In this document: positions 34,568 through 44,867 of the stretch, piece after piece
Layout: every line of letters begins with the position of its first letter
Position numbering within the stretch: the first letter of the stretch is position 1
Assembly: GCF_023702715.1 (NCBI RefSeq)
Contig: NZ_CP098480.1
Span: 1 to 64,000 of the forward strand
Reading direction: 5' to 3'
Source: Acinetobacter sp. C32I
Lineage (GTDB): Bacteria; Pseudomonadota; Gammaproteobacteria; Pseudomonadales; Moraxellaceae
Length of the DNA stretch: 64,000 bases
The notes under the pieces: generated by a model
The model's input: only the letters and a program-made list of their open reading frames with translations
What the model was told of the DNA's origin: nothing
Database searches by the model: none
Position numbers and translations under genes: made by a program

Positions 34568-35586
34568 TGCAGAGTTTTACCTGCATGAAGTGGAATAATT
34601 TTCTGATCTTCAAGATAATCAAAAGAATCAGCTACGGTAATATCTTCTTTCACTAAGGTAATGGTTGAGGTATTGCGTGGTAGGCCATAGAAATCAGCAC
34701 CAAACATACTGGCAAAGCCTTCTAGACGCTCTAACTTACCAACCTGATCAAAGGCTTGTGCATACAGCTCAATGGCATTTGGTGCACTATAGCAACCCGC
34801 ACAACCACAGGCATTCTCTTTGGCATGTTGTGCATGTGGTGCACTGTCAGTACCTAAGAAAAATTTTGGATTACCACTGGTCGCAACTTCCAGCAATGTT
34901 GTTTGATGCGTTTGACGCTTTAAAATCGGTAAGCAATAGAAGTGTGGTTTGACACCACCTACTAACATATCATTTCGGTTGAATAATAAATGTTGTGGGG
35001 TAATGGTTGCTGCCACATTACGATCTTGTTCCAGTACAAAATTCGCCGCATCACTTGTTGTAATGTGTTCTAACACGACTTTTAGTTTTGGGAACTGTTT
35101 CAATAAAGGTGACAGGACTTCATCTAAGAATTTTTTTTCACGATCAAAAATATCAACGTGATTATGCGTCACTTCCCCATGTAGTAAAAGTGGTACTTGG
35201 TGTTCTTCAAGTTGCTCGATAACGGCGTATACCTTACGAATATCGCTCACACCATTATCTGAGTTAGTGGTCGCACCCGCTGGATAAAGCTTGATGGCAT
35301 TGACGAATTCAGACTCTTTAATTTTACGAACTTCATCTGGAGAAGTATGATCGGTAAAATAAAGCACCATGCGTGGGTCAAAATTCAAGCCTTCAGGGAC
35401 ATGAGCAAGGATACGCTGGCGATAGGCTAAAGCTTCTTCTACCGTTTTAACAGGTGGAACAAGATTGGGCATACAAATTGCGCGTGCAAATTGCTTGGCT
35501 AAATCAGGGACAGTACGTTTTAAAGCTAAACCATCACGCAGGTGTGCGTGCCAATCATCGGGTTGCAAAAGAGTAAGCGTATTCAA
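34552..35586 (-). CDS. pyrC: Dihydroorotase PyrC
   Basis: 344 residues, class II dihydroorotase of normal length. The zinc ligands sit in [27 protein letters not shown] carries the carboxylated Lys; LHGEVTH and HITTSDA bring the remaining His ligands. It catalyses ring closure of carbamoyl aspartate to dihydroorotate in pyrimidine synthesis. The gene overlaps rnt by 16 bp and is likely its co-transcribed leader gene. The ~160 bp before its start should hold the promoter, also facing the diguanylate cyclase gene. Confidence 0.96.
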   Translation of the reverse strand: MNTLTLLQPDDWHAHLRDGLALKRTVPDLAKQFARAICMPNLVPPVKTVEEALAYRQRILAHVPEGLNFDPRMVLYFTDHTSPDEVRKIKESEFVNAIKLYPAGATTNSDNGVSDIRKVYAVIEQLEEHQVPLLLHGEVTHNHVDIFDREKKFLDEVLSPLLKQFPKLKVVLEHITTSDAANFVLEQDRNVAATITPQHLLFNRNDMLVGGVKPHFYCLPILKRQTHQTTLLEVATSGNPKFFLGTDSAPHAQHAKENACGCAGCYSAPNAIELYAQAFDQVGKLERLEGFASMFGADFYGLPRNTSTITLVKEDITVADSFDYLEDQKIIPLHAGKTLQWRKV

Positions 35587-35749
35587 GGTCTACTTCAAAC
35601 TTAAAAATAATACAAATAATAATGCATAAAGTGTGAAAATGGTAACTACAATTACGGATAAGTGGTTAAGCAAAGCACATGACAAAATGAGAAATTATGT
35701 TATTTTTTATGCGGCACAATAATAGTGCAGTATAAAAAGAGTAGATGGG

Positions 35750-37021
35750 ATGGACAACAGCTATGATCTTGATCAATTGCGGAGGTCAAAAGAAGACCTA
35801 GAGCAGCTTGTTGCCCAACATTCTAAATCCAAAAATACCCATCAGACTTTACCGCAAAAATTAGAAAATGAATTCTGGAAGTTTAATGTTGATCGAACGC
35901 GTCTCAATGCGATTCAGTTCTTCGGTCAGGGTGTCATTACCTATACCATATTTGTACTGTTGATCTTGCCATCTAATTTTCTCGTGATTCGTGGCAGTGC
36001 ATATTTTGTCCTCGATTTTATCTACAGTATTCTCAGTCTGATCGTTGTTGGTATTGCGCTGTTTTTATTCTGGGCTTTTTCTCGTTTTAAAAAAATCAAT
36101 ACTTTGTTTTATCCTGCTGCCTGTTTGATTGTGTTCCTGACCATTGTGCTGACCTCAGTTTTGATGATGAGTGTTGCAAATCTGGTGCTGCAAAACCAGG
36201 CCATGGTGCTCATTGCATTCCTGTATATGTTGGGATTTATTCTCAGTGGTATTCGTCCTCTGCATATGTTGTGGATTGGTTCATTTGCTGCAATCACAAT
36301 CTTGTTTGTTTCGTATTGGTTGGATCACTCAAGTGACTTCCTCATGGTTGGGCGCACACTAATTGGAAGCTTGCTGCTGGGTTTTTCGATTAGTGTGATG
36401 TTGACGTCAAAAGAAAGAAAAATATTTATAAAGTCCAAAATTTCAGAAATTGATGAGCAAATTTTACGAATACAAGCCTCTGAGTTATTACATTTGAGTC
36501 AGCATGACGAACTGACAGATGTCTCGAATCGACGTACCTTTGAAGAGATGTGTACTTATTATTATGAATTAGCCTGTAAAGAGCGCAAATCACTGTCGGT
36601 GCTGTTTATCGATATTGATTATTTTAAAAACTACAATGATTTTTATGGACACCAAATGGGGGATCAAGTGATCTCAGCCATTGCAAAAACCATTAAAAGT
36701 TCGATTCGACATATGGATTTTATTGCACGCTATGGTGGAGAAGAGTTTGTGGTGTTGTTACCGGAAACCTCTGCACAAGGGGCTTATGCGGTCGCAACCA
36801 ATATTTATCGTGCCATTGACCGCTTAATGATTCCGCATGATAAATCTTTGGTGTCTAACCATGTGACCATTAGTTTGGGGATCACGGTTTTTAATGGTAA
36901 TCCTAAAATTAGCCAAGAGATGTTGATACATACAGCAGATAAGGCGCTATATCGGGCCAAGCAACTCGGACGAAATCAAATTTATTATCAGCCTTTGCCA
37001 AATATAGAAGAAAATATTTAA
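35750..37021 (+). CDS. Membrane-bound diguanylate cyclase (GGDEF)
   Basis: 423 residues. A cytosolic N-terminal segment (~60), then about six membrane helices (residues ~60-220) acting as a sensor of unknown ligand, then a GGDEF domain (~255-415). The active-site loop reads RYGGEEF, a functional variant, and the RxxD inhibitory site (RHMD) sits five residues before it. LFIDIDYFKNYNDFYGHQMG carries the metal-binding Asp. It should make cyclic di-GMP from two GTP and be feedback-inhibited. A terminator follows. Confidence 0.93.
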   Translation: MDNSYDLDQLRRSKEDLEQLVAQHSKSKNTHQTLPQKLENEFWKFNVDRTRLNAIQFFGQGVITYTIFVLLILPSNFLVIRGSAYFVLDFIYSILSLIVVGIALFLFWAFSRFKKINTLFYPAACLIVFLTIVLTSVLMMSVANLVLQNQAMVLIAFLYMLGFILSGIRPLHMLWIGSFAAITILFVSYWLDHSSDFLMVGRTLIGSLLLGFSISVMLTSKERKIFIKSKISEIDEQILRIQASELLHLSQHDELTDVSNRRTFEEMCTYYYELACKERKSLSVLFIDIDYFKNYNDFYGHQMGDQVISAIAKTIKSSIRHMDFIARYGGEEFVVLLPETSAQGAYAVATNIYRAIDRLMIPHDKSLVSNHVTISLGITVFNGNPKISQEMLIHTADKALYRAKQLGRNQIYYQPLPNIEENI

Positions 37022-37023
37022 AA

Positions 37024-37064
37024 TTAAAAAAACCGAATATCATGACTGATATTCGGTTTTTTTA
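37024..37064. terminator. Bidirectional terminator between GGDEF gene and L,D-transpeptidase
   Basis: ACCGAATATCA-TGAC-TGATATTCGGT hairpin flanked by A and T runs, between convergent genes. Confidence 0.9.
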
Positions 37065-37079
37065 TCGAAAATACTCAGA

Positions 37080-38282
37080 TTATTCCAAGAATTTTACCGT
37101 TACACCTGAACGTACTTTGGCGCCTAAGTCATTGGCATCCCAGTTGGTTAAACGAATACAACCATGTGATGCTGTCTTAGAAATTAAAGATGGGTTTGGC
37201 GTACCATGAATACCAAATGATTTTTTGCTCAAACCAATCCAAATATTACCGACTGGTGCATTTGGACCTGGTGGTAAAGAAAGCGGTTTAAGGTTTTTAC
37301 CTTGCACAAAGTTAGATGGTGAATAGCTATACCAAGGATTTTTTGCCACACCAACTACTTTATAAGTACCTGTTGGAGATGGCGTGTCAGTACTGCCAAT
37401 TGTTGCAGGAAATGACGCAATCATTTGATTGCGGCTGTTGAATAAATACAGCTGTCTTGCGCCTTTATGTGCAACAATTAAATGAATATCTTCTGGTAAG
37501 TCATTGCGGACATTGGCCACAATAATCTTTTCACCTGCTTTTTTGAACGTCGCTGTTGGATTTAATTTCTTTAAGAAATTTTCATCCATATGGAATTTTT
37601 CACCCAACATTTCAGTAACACGGGTGTAATACAAGCCTTTCATTTTTGCTTGTAAAGCATAGTCAGAAGGGATTGAATCCGCGTATGGGCCTTTTAAGTC
37701 GGCATCAGTGATGGTGTACTCGACATAAGCTGGTTTGGTTTGTTTCGCAACCAAGGCATCCCATGTTTCTTTGGTTAACTGACCTGTTGGTGTTAAACCA
37801 TTCATTTGCTGAAATGATGCAATCGCTTTTAAAGTATTTTTACCATTTGAGCCATCAATCGCCCCTGGGGATGCATGGGCATTATTCAGCATCACATGCG
37901 CACGTGCATAGGCTGGAAGTTGTCCTTTGGGTAAAGCTTCAGGGTACTCAGCATTATTCATGCTATCGAGTGTCCATGAAATTTTAGCCGCTGGAGTTGC
38001 TGTTGTTGTCGTGGTATCAGGTGTGCTTTCTAATTTTTGCGATACCGCTGATGCTGCGCCTGTATTGATTTGCGGTTCAGATACTGCTGGTGCGGCAACA
38101 CTTGAAGCTGGATCAGCAACAACACTGGAAGCTGTGCGTTCAATCGCTAATGGATCAATAGGATCTTGTACTGAACCCGAAATTTGTTTTGGATTTAATG
38201 GTTGCTCAGTTGTTGGAGCAGCAAAAGCAACATTAGCAAGAATACAACTTAAACTCATAGCGAGTAATGAGCGAACAAACAT
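37080..38282 (-). CDS. L,D-transpeptidase (YkuD) with peptidoglycan-binding domain
   Basis: 400 residues from ATG 38282 (AAGG about 10 bp upstream; a TTG at 38291 is in frame). Signal peptide (LLAMSLSCILANVAFA), a low-complexity Ala/Pro/Thr/Ser region (~25-105), a peptidoglycan-binding domain type 1 at ~130-185 (SPGAIDGSNGKNTLKAIASF), a LysM-like segment, and the catalytic YkuD domain with FGIHGTPNP and the SHGCIRL Cys motif at the C-terminus. It makes 3-3 crosslinks in peptidoglycan or attaches proteins to it, in the periplasm. ErfK/YcfS-type length. Monocistronic. Confidence 0.93.
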   Translation of the reverse strand: MFVRSLLAMSLSCILANVAFAAPTTEQPLNPKQISGSVQDPIDPLAIERTASSVVADPASSVAAPAVSEPQINTGAASAVSQKLESTPDTTTTTATPAAKISWTLDSMNNAEYPEALPKGQLPAYARAHVMLNNAHASPGAIDGSNGKNTLKAIASFQQMNGLTPTGQLTKETWDALVAKQTKPAYVEYTITDADLKGPYADSIPSDYALQAKMKGLYYTRVTEMLGEKFHMDENFLKKLNPTATFKKAGEKIIVANVRNDLPEDIHLIVAHKGARQLYLFNSRNQMIASFPATIGSTDTPSPTGTYKVVGVAKNPWYSYSPSNFVQGKNLKPLSLPPGPNAPVGNIWIGLSKKSFGIHGTPNPSLISKTASHGCIRLTNWDANDLGAKVRSGVTVKFLE

Positions 38283-38479
38283 GTAATTCAACCTTAAGAA
38301 TTATTCATATTGGGATATAAGATGTTGCAAGTATTACAGAAAATAATGTCACTTGCAGTAGCAGTTTTGTGTAAAAGCGAAATTTATTTGAGCGCATAAA
38401 TTTGAATACGATTGAAGTTATAAATTCCAAGCTAACTTTGTTATGATGCGCCCTACATGAAAGAATTTAGAGATGGGTA

Positions 38480-39553
38480 ATGACAACGTTGAAAAATGAT
38501 CGTTTTTTACGAGCTTTATTACGTGAACCTGTAGACACCACACCTGTATGGATGATGCGTCAAGCAGGACGTTATTTACCAGAATATCGTGAAACTCGTG
38601 CACAAGCAGGGGATTTCTTGTCTTTATGTAAAAATACCGAATTTGCTTGTGAAGTGACTTTGCAGCCTCTACGCCGTTATGAGCTTGATGCTGCAATTTT
38701 ATTTTCAGATATTTTAACGGTTCCTGATGCTTTAGGTTTAGGTTTGTATTTTGAAACAGGCGAAGGGCCAAAGTTTCATAAAACAGTACGTACTGAACAA
38801 GATGTGGCAAATTTACCTAAACTCAATGCCAAGTCTGATCTGGCCTATGTCATGAATGCCGTTTCGACCATTCGTTCTGCTTTAAATGGCCAAGTTCCTT
38901 TGATTGGTTTCTCTGGAAGTCCGTGGACTTTAGCAACTTATATGGTTGAAGGTGGATCAAGTAAAGATTTTCGATTCATTAAAAATATGATGTACGCGCA
39001 GCCAGAAGTGTTACATGCTTTGCTAGATCATTTAGCTGATTCAGTGATTGATTATTTGAATGCGCAAATTGATGCAGGTGCACAAGCGATTCAGATTTTT
39101 GATAGCTGGGGTGGTACGCTTGCGCATAGAGAATATGTTGAATTTTCATTGAATTATATGACCAAGATTATTGCAGGGCTTCAACGTGAAAAAGATGGTC
39201 AACGTATTCCGATCATTGTGTTCACTAAAGGTGGTGGTCAGTGGTTAGAAACCATGCTCACGACAGGTGCCGATGCATTTGGTCTAGACTGGACCACGCC
39301 GCTTTATACAGCGCGTGATGTGGTTACAGGACGAGCTGCATTACAAGGCAATTTAGATCCTGCTGTGCTTTATGGTTCAGCCGCTTCAATTGAAAAATCA
39401 GTGAAAGCCATGTTGGATGATGCTTATGCCAATGGTGAAAAAACAGGTTATGTTGCGAATTTAGGTCACGGTATTACCCAATGGGTCGACCCAGCACAAC
39501 CGAAGATTTTTGTAGATACTGTTCATGAATACAGTGCTAAATATTTAGGTTGA
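38480..39553 (+). CDS. hemE: Uroporphyrinogen decarboxylase HemE
   Basis: 357 residues, normal length. The signature [17 protein letters not shown] near residue 22 and [17 protein letters not shown] near 140 are diagnostic; [16 protein letters not shown] carries the catalytic Asp. It removes four carboxyl groups from uroporphyrinogen III to give coproporphyrinogen III in heme synthesis. ATG start at 38480; the DUF817 gene follows after 42 bp without a terminator. Confidence 0.97.
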   Translation: MTTLKNDRFLRALLREPVDTTPVWMMRQAGRYLPEYRETRAQAGDFLSLCKNTEFACEVTLQPLRRYELDAAILFSDILTVPDALGLGLYFETGEGPKFHKTVRTEQDVANLPKLNAKSDLAYVMNAVSTIRSALNGQVPLIGFSGSPWTLATYMVEGGSSKDFRFIKNMMYAQPEVLHALLDHLADSVIDYLNAQIDAGAQAIQIFDSWGGTLAHREYVEFSLNYMTKIIAGLQREKDGQRIPIIVFTKGGGQWLETMLTTGADAFGLDWTTPLYTARDVVTGRAALQGNLDPAVLYGSAASIEKSVKAMLDDAYANGEKTGYVANLGHGITQWVDPAQPKIFVDTVHEYSAKYLG

Positions 39554-39595
39554 TATTTTTAAGCATTTCAAGATAAACACGCTAGGATTTGTTTT

Positions 39596-40390
39596 GTGCA
39601 GTTGATTGTATTACCGCTCAACTTTATCTTTAAGGCAGCTTCGGCTGCCTTATTTGGATTGTTGCTTTTGATTGCATTTGCAGTCACCGCACCGATGGGG
39701 AGTCATGAGTATTATGGTTTTTTCCGTTATGACTACTTGTTGTTTTATGCACTGATTATTCAAATTTGCCTGATCTATTTAAAGCTCGAGTCATGGGCAG
39801 AAGCAAAAGTCATTGCTTTATTCCATATCATGGCGATGGGAATGGAAATATTTTTGACCCATCCAGCGATTGCCTCATGGCAGTATCCGCAACCAGCGGT
39901 ATTGAAATTATTTACTGTGCCATTGTTTGCGGGGTTTATGTATTCAGCAGTGGGGAGTTTTTTTGCTCGGTCTTTACGACTTTATAACGTCTCATTTGAG
40001 AGTTTGCCGAATTTTGGCAATATGTTGTGTTTGGCAGTGTTGTCTTATCTCAACTTTATGACTAAGTTTTTTATTCCTGATATTCGTATTGCATTATTTA
40101 TTTGGAGCATTGTGATTTTCTGGAAAACAAAACTTTATTTTCAATTGCAACAGCATCGTTTTAGGGTGCCAATGTTGCCCATTTTATTGTTACTTGCGTT
40201 TTTGATTTGGATTGCAGAAAACATCAGTACCTTTTATAAAATCTGGCTTTATCCAAGCCAAGTCGATGCTTGGCATATGGTGGGTTGGGGTAAGCTCGGG
40301 TCATGGTATCTTTTATTATTACTGAGTTTGGTTTTGGTATTAAAAATCTTGGGGACACGAGATAAAAATGGGGCTTGGCAGTTAAATTAG
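39596..40390 (+). CDS. DUF817 family membrane protein
   Basis: 264 residues from a GTG with AGGA 8 bp upstream. About eight predicted membrane helices, rich in aromatic residues. The conserved C-terminal segment KIWLYPSQVDAWHMVGWGKL marks the DUF817 family, whose function is unknown. It sits 42 bp after hemE on the same strand with no terminator between, so it may be co-transcribed with heme synthesis, but that does not establish a role. Confidence 0.83.
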   Translation: MQLIVLPLNFIFKAASAALFGLLLLIAFAVTAPMGSHEYYGFFRYDYLLFYALIIQICLIYLKLESWAEAKVIALFHIMAMGMEIFLTHPAIASWQYPQPAVLKLFTVPLFAGFMYSAVGSFFARSLRLYNVSFESLPNFGNMLCLAVLSYLNFMTKFFIPDIRIALFIWSIVIFWKTKLYFQLQQHRFRVPMLPILLLLAFLIWIAENISTFYKIWLYPSQVDAWHMVGWGKLGSWYLLLLLSLVLVLKILGTRDKNGAWQLN

Positions 40391-40573
40391 GCCATTCGAA
40401 GATCGTTTAAAACGGACATCTGATTTTCTTTTGTTATGAATATTTCAGATATATTTCAAAATTTATTTGCTAAAGCGCGCTAAGCTCGCTATTTTAACTT
40501 TTGTGTAAGAACAATTACACACACAATAGTGATAACAAATATTGAAGAATAATTGATACTGGAGATCGTTCCT

Positions 40574-41044
40574 ATGTTAAAAAAAATTGCTTTAGCCGTT
40601 CTATTAGCCGCTGGCTCAACTGTTGCAATGGCTGACAATGATGTTGGTTGTGGTGTTGGTACGCAAGTATGGGCAGGTAAAAAAGGTGTTGCACCTAAAA
40701 TCCTTGCTGCGACAACCAATGGTATTTTTACGAACCAATTATTAGGTATTACTTTTGGTACTTTAGGATGCCGTCAAGGTGGTACTGTTACAGCTCAAGT
40801 GGTGACTTTCACCAATGAAAATGCTGAGTCTTTAGCGCGTGATATGGCTGTTGGTCAAGGCGAAAGCTTAAATGTACTTGCTGAATTAATGCAAATTAAA
40901 GCCAATGACAAAGCACGTTTCTTTGCTGTGTCTAAAGCAAACTTTGCTGAAATTTATTCAAGCAAAAATACCAACTCACTGCAAGTTCTTGATGCATTAC
41001 AAGGCGTGATGGCAAAAGACGCTGTGCTTAAAGCATACGTTTAA
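40574..41044 (+). CDS. DUF3015 family exported protein
   Basis: 156 residues from ATG 40574 (GGAG 9 bp upstream; the frame extends to 40553). A signal peptide of about 20 residues (MLKKIALAVLLAAGSTVAMA) leads to a periplasmic or outer-membrane protein. DUF3015 pattern: DNDVGCGVGTQVWAGKKG and GCRQGG, two cysteines in the mature part, then helices. Function unknown for the family. It has its own terminator. Confidence 0.86.
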   Translation: MLKKIALAVLLAAGSTVAMADNDVGCGVGTQVWAGKKGVAPKILAATTNGIFTNQLLGITFGTLGCRQGGTVTAQVVTFTNENAESLARDMAVGQGESLNVLAELMQIKANDKARFFAVSKANFAEIYSSKNTNSLQVLDALQGVMAKDAVLKAYV

Positions 41045-41056
41045 TTGCTTCATGCT

Positions 41057-41086
41057 AAAACCCTGTCTTAATGGCAGGGTTTTCTT
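41057..41086 (+). terminator. Terminator after DUF3015 gene
   Basis: AAAACCCTG / CAGGGTTTT hairpin with a T-rich tail. Confidence 0.85.
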
Positions 41087-41122
41087 ATACCGATTTCCTA
41101 TTATTTTAAAAATTACGATTGA

Positions 41123-43003
41123 ATGAAATTAGCTACTTTTGCGCTTGCGTTTTTGATGTGCCACTTTGCACATGCTGCGGTTGATTCAGATATTCAGACT
41201 TATTTGGACATTGCCAAACAAAAACAACTAGATCAACACATCACATGGCAACGCTTGATGTATGCCGACCAAAAACAAAATAGCGAAGTCACTTATGCGG
41301 GTTATTTTTACGCGAAAGATGGTCAAACCAATTTAAATAATGAACTACAGGCGGATATTAAAGCCTTATTTGTTGAAGCTCCAGATAACCAATCTTTCCG
41401 TTGTAAATTTCCTGCACGTAGCCGTTGGTTGATGCAACAGCTCAATATCAATGATCAACAGCTTCCGAGAGTAAGTTGTGATGAGTTTGAGGACTGGATT
41501 AATCAAATCAAGCCGTATAAGGCCACCTTGATTTATGCAACCGATTTTATGGGTAATCCAAGTTCAATGTTTGGACATACCTTGCTACGTCTAGACCCTA
41601 AAGATCAGAAGCAACTCAATTTAGTGTCCTATGCCGTGAACTATGCTGCCACAGTGAAAGGTGATGATAACTGGTCCTATGCATGGAAGGGCTTAACTGG
41701 ACAGTATCCCGGTGAGTATTCTCTAATGCCGTATTATCGTAAGGTCAAAGAATATGGTGACTTTGAAAGCCGTGATCTATGGGAGTATGAGCTGAATTTA
41801 ACCCCAGAGGAAACTCGGTTTCTGGTTGAACATATTTGGGAAATGCAGCATGTGAGTTTCCCTTATTATTTTGTCAGTGATAATTGTGCTTATCGTTTAT
41901 TGGGGTTAATTGATTTGGTACGTCCCAATTTAAACTTAAAACAGCAGTTTAATTATGCTGCCATTCCAATTGAAACCTTGAAGGCAGTCGATCAGCAAGA
42001 TCTGGTCAAAGAGGTGATTTATCGTCCTGCATTAGAAACGCAGTTACTTGCACAGGCCAAACAACATGGCACCGCTTTAGCCAAAGTTGCCCATCAAGTT
42101 GCTTTTACCGCAATAGATAAAGCTCAACCCATTTTAAACATATATCAGCAGCAGGATCAGGCCAAAATTTTAGAAATGGCCTATGACGATTTATATCTAC
42201 AATATATTAGCCATAAGGTAGATGCAGATTTTGCTCAACCTCAATTACGTCAGTTACTTGCGCAGCGTAGTCAAATCGAGATTGATAAACAGCGTCAAGA
42301 ACCGATACGCCCAAAAAAGCAGCCTGTAGAAGGGCATCATGCGCGTAATCTTTCTGTGAATATGGGTGAAGCACAAGGGCAGAGCTTTATTGAACTTGGG
42401 CATCGTCAGGCCTATCATGATTTGATTGATCCACAAGGTGGCTATCGGACAGGCACACAACTTTTGTTTTTAGACGGCAGTCTGCAATACCGTGACGACA
42501 AGCTTAAGTTAGAACATTTAGACCTACTGTCGGTAAACTCCTATAACCCGATTCAGCCCTTTAAATCACCACTCACTTGGGGTTTTAACTTAGGTTGGAA
42601 ACAGGAGTCAGTTGAGAAAGGGCAGTTTAGTGAAGATCAGCAACATGGTGTGATGAATCTAAATATGCAAGTTGGCTATAGCGTGGCAGATTATGATCGT
42701 CGAAATTTGTGTTATGCCCAGTTGCAAAGTCATATTCAAGGCGGCAAAAATTTAGATAAAGGCTGGCGTGTTGGAGTAGGGCCAACGGTAGGATGTATGA
42801 ATCTGTGGACAGACAATATTAACAGCGTGATACAGATTGAGTTACCGTATTGGCAAGATCTAAGTCAATGGAACTTAAGAGTCGGTACACAGCTTCAATA
42901 TAGTTTGAATACAAATAATGCTCTACGTTTAAATTGGGATTATGAGCAACAGAATCATAAAGACTGGAATAAAGTGGGTATGGGTTATGTACGGTTTTTT
43001 TAA
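41123..43003 (+). CDS. DUF4105 (Lnb-N-like periplasmic) outer-envelope protein
   Basis: 626 residues with a signal peptide ending near CHFAHAAVD. The core DUF4105 domain at ~140-300 carries YATDFMGNPSSMFGHTLLRL and YYFVSDNCAYRLLGLID, where a conserved His and Cys could form a papain-like (NlpC-type) site. The C-terminal ~200 residues look like alternating amphipathic strands ending in YVRFF, suggesting an outer-membrane beta-barrel. DUF4105 is related to the N-terminal periplasmic domain of Lnb-type proteins; enzymatic role is unproved. The next gene begins 2 bp after its stop. Confidence 0.83.
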   Translation: MKLATFALAFLMCHFAHAAVDSDIQTYLDIAKQKQLDQHITWQRLMYADQKQNSEVTYAGYFYAKDGQTNLNNELQADIKALFVEAPDNQSFRCKFPARSRWLMQQLNINDQQLPRVSCDEFEDWINQIKPYKATLIYATDFMGNPSSMFGHTLLRLDPKDQKQLNLVSYAVNYAATVKGDDNWSYAWKGLTGQYPGEYSLMPYYRKVKEYGDFESRDLWEYELNLTPEETRFLVEHIWEMQHVSFPYYFVSDNCAYRLLGLIDLVRPNLNLKQQFNYAAIPIETLKAVDQQDLVKEVIYRPALETQLLAQAKQHGTALAKVAHQVAFTAIDKAQPILNIYQQQDQAKILEMAYDDLYLQYISHKVDADFAQPQLRQLLAQRSQIEIDKQRQEPIRPKKQPVEGHHARNLSVNMGEAQGQSFIELGHRQAYHDLIDPQGGYRTGTQLLFLDGSLQYRDDKLKLEHLDLLSVNSYNPIQPFKSPLTWGFNLGWKQESVEKGQFSEDQQHGVMNLNMQVGYSVADYDRRNLCYAQLQSHIQGGKNLDKGWRVGVGPTVGCMNLWTDNINSVIQIELPYWQDLSQWNLRVGTQLQYSLNTNNALRLNWDYEQQNHKDWNKVGMGYVRFF

Positions 43004-43005
43004 TA

Positions 43006-43839
43006 ATGAATAATATTGATCAAGCACAAGAATTTGAAAAACTACAACAACGATTGGATGAGGTCCAAGCAAGTATCTCTGACCGAACAAAATGGAGAAT
43101 TTCTCAATCAGGATCTTTAGATCATTGGAATGATATTAAAGCGCAAGTTTCAGAGTATAAAGAAAATGAAAGCTTATACTTTGATCCCTATGTGCTTGAT
43201 GATCTGGATGTCTATCAGTTATTAGAACAGGAAATATATTTTAAAAACTTTTGTTTGGAGCTGACCTATCTGATTCGTCTTGCTTATGACTTGGGTTTGG
43301 CTGCAACACAAATCCGAGAAATTTATCTGTCTGTTTATCAGTTCTGGTTGGCCTATGCTGACTTACTGTCTCTCATTCAGTCGCATGGACAACAGCTTGG
43401 AGTTGCTGCAATAGAACTCACGACGGATTATAGCCATGCATTGTTATTGCTTTGTTGCGCAATGTGTTATGGAGATGAGACCGATATTATAAAAATAATC
43501 GATGGATTGTTAGCTTATCCTTCAGATCGGCTCATTGATTTGATTAGCTATTCCTATCTTGAAGTTGAAACGATTAGTGAAAATTACGCAGTTGATTATC
43601 CGTTTAAACAGTTAGATAGCCTATTGAATACGACAGTCGATGTTTCTACGATGAATTTATATCTGCAACAGATTGAACATGATCAGCAGCAAGGTAAATA
43701 TGAGGCTAAGAAACTTTTTCACAAAATTGCATTGTTGGGAAAATGGCGCTTTGAAGCGTTGATGATCTGTAAATTATATGCAATTGAACTGGATGAAATG
43801 AAAAAATTTGCAAGTTTTCCAGATGAGTTTGAGATTTAA
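43006..43839 (+). CDS. PoNi-like (DUF1910/DUF1911) immunity-type protein
   Basis: 277 residues, alpha-helical, no signal peptide. The C-terminal segment GKWRFEALMICKLYAIELDE then FASFPDEF resembles the end of DUF1911, the C-terminal domain of PoNi immunity proteins (consensus like YxGYWSFEAAAxAxIxGIDD then YYPxDL), while the N-terminal half fits DUF1910. PoNi proteins neutralise PoNe DNase effectors of type VI and other systems. No toxin gene is nearby; the neighbours are DUF4105 (2 bp upstream) and a cupin gene on the other strand. Family assignment is by pattern memory, so moderate. Confidence 0.6.
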   Translation: MNNIDQAQEFEKLQQRLDEVQASISDRTKWRISQSGSLDHWNDIKAQVSEYKENESLYFDPYVLDDLDVYQLLEQEIYFKNFCLELTYLIRLAYDLGLAATQIREIYLSVYQFWLAYADLLSLIQSHGQQLGVAAIELTTDYSHALLLLCCAMCYGDETDIIKIIDGLLAYPSDRLIDLISYSYLEVETISENYAVDYPFKQLDSLLNTTVDVSTMNLYLQQIEHDQQQGKYEAKKLFHKIALLGKWRFEALMICKLYAIELDEMKKFASFPDEFEI

Positions 43840-43849
43840 AGCGGATGGT

Positions 43850-44212
43850 TCAAACTTCAACAATCACATAGTATTTTTTTACCGCTTCGATCACTTCAAA
43901 AGTACCAACAAATGCAGGGGGGATAATCCCTGCATTTCCTGCAGTCACTTCAATAAACGTGTTGCTTCTGGCATCGTGGATACGTACAGCACCTTCAATG
44001 ACTTGAAAGAACTCTTGTTTGTTGGCAGCAAACTGAATATTCCAAGCACCAATTTCACATTGCCAAATGCCACAGTCCATATGTGGATGTTCATATAAAC
44101 TATAGGTTAAACGTTCAGGATTACCTCGAACCAAACGATCGGGACGAGGATAATCAATAGTTGCGTCATTTGCGATTAAATCGCCGAAACCTGCTAACTG
44201 AACTGATGACAT
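43850..44212 (-). CDS. Cupin domain protein
   Basis: 120 residues, a single small beta-barrel of the cupin (DUF861-like) type: the EFFQVIEGAVRIHD strand pair and IIPPAFVGTFEV are the two cupin boxes, with metal ligands reduced (the usual His are mostly absent), so a catalytic role is doubtful. It begins 15 bp after folE on the same strand, so co-transcription is likely. Confidence 0.8.
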   Translation of the reverse strand: MSSVQLAGFGDLIANDATIDYPRPDRLVRGNPERLTYSLYEHPHMDCGIWQCEIGAWNIQFAANKQEFFQVIEGAVRIHDARSNTFIEVTAGNAGIIPPAFVGTFEVIEAVKKYYVIVEV

Positions 44213-44227
44213 TCTAGGTTGCTCAGC

Positions 44228-44782
44228 TTAATAGTTTTCAGGAACAGCACTTAAGAATTCACGACGTACATCTTTGTCGGTTTTAAAATCACCAACAAAA
44301 GAAACCGTTCGTGTGGTTGATTCTTGTTTACCTACACCGCGCATCATCATACACATATGCGCAGAGTCAATCACAACTGCAACACCACGTGCTTGAGTCA
44401 CCTCAGCAACTGCTTCGGCAATTTGCTGTGTCAAGTTCTCTTGAACTTGTAGACGACGTGCAAACATTTCTGTAATACGCGCAAACTTAGATAAACCCAA
44501 AACTTGACCTTCAGGTAAATACGCAATGTGTACACGACCATAGAATGGTAGTAGGTGATGTTCACAAAGTGAATAAAATTCAATATTTTTGACCAATACC
44601 ATTTCATGGTTATCGGAAGGGAAGAGCGCGCTATTTGTAACTTCTTCAAGCGTTTTGCTATAGCCAGAAGTTAAAAAAGAAAAAGCTTTAGCCGCACGCA
44701 TTGGCGTATCTTTCAAGCCTGGGCGATTTAGATCTTCACCAACGGCAGTTAAGATATTTGCGTACGATTGCTGCATAGACAT
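44228..44782 (-). CDS. folE: GTP cyclohydrolase I
   Basis: 184 residues from ATG 44782 (a GTG at 44794 adds four residues). Zinc and substrate residues are in [12 protein letters not shown] (Cys, His) and [11 protein letters not shown] (second Cys). It converts GTP to 7,8-dihydroneopterin triphosphate, the first step of folate and queuosine-related pathways. Normal length for the short bacterial form. The cupin gene follows 15 bp downstream. Confidence 0.94.
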   Translation of the reverse strand: MSMQQSYANILTAVGEDLNRPGLKDTPMRAAKAFSFLTSGYSKTLEEVTNSALFPSDNHEMVLVKNIEFYSLCEHHLLPFYGRVHIAYLPEGQVLGLSKFARITEMFARRLQVQENLTQQIAEAVAEVTQARGVAVVIDSAHMCMMMRGVGKQESTTRTVSFVGDFKTDKDVRREFLSAVPENY

Positions 44783-44867
44783 AACAATGTTCACTTAGGT
44801 GGGTTGAACAAAAACGGCAATTGTATCAGAAAACGATTAAAAATCTTAATTTTGATAAAAATGCCGA

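Noticed and set aside
37927..38286. 119-aa plus-strand ORF inside the L,D-transpeptidase gene
   Set aside because: Opposite-strand shadow of the low-complexity Ala/Thr/Pro segment.
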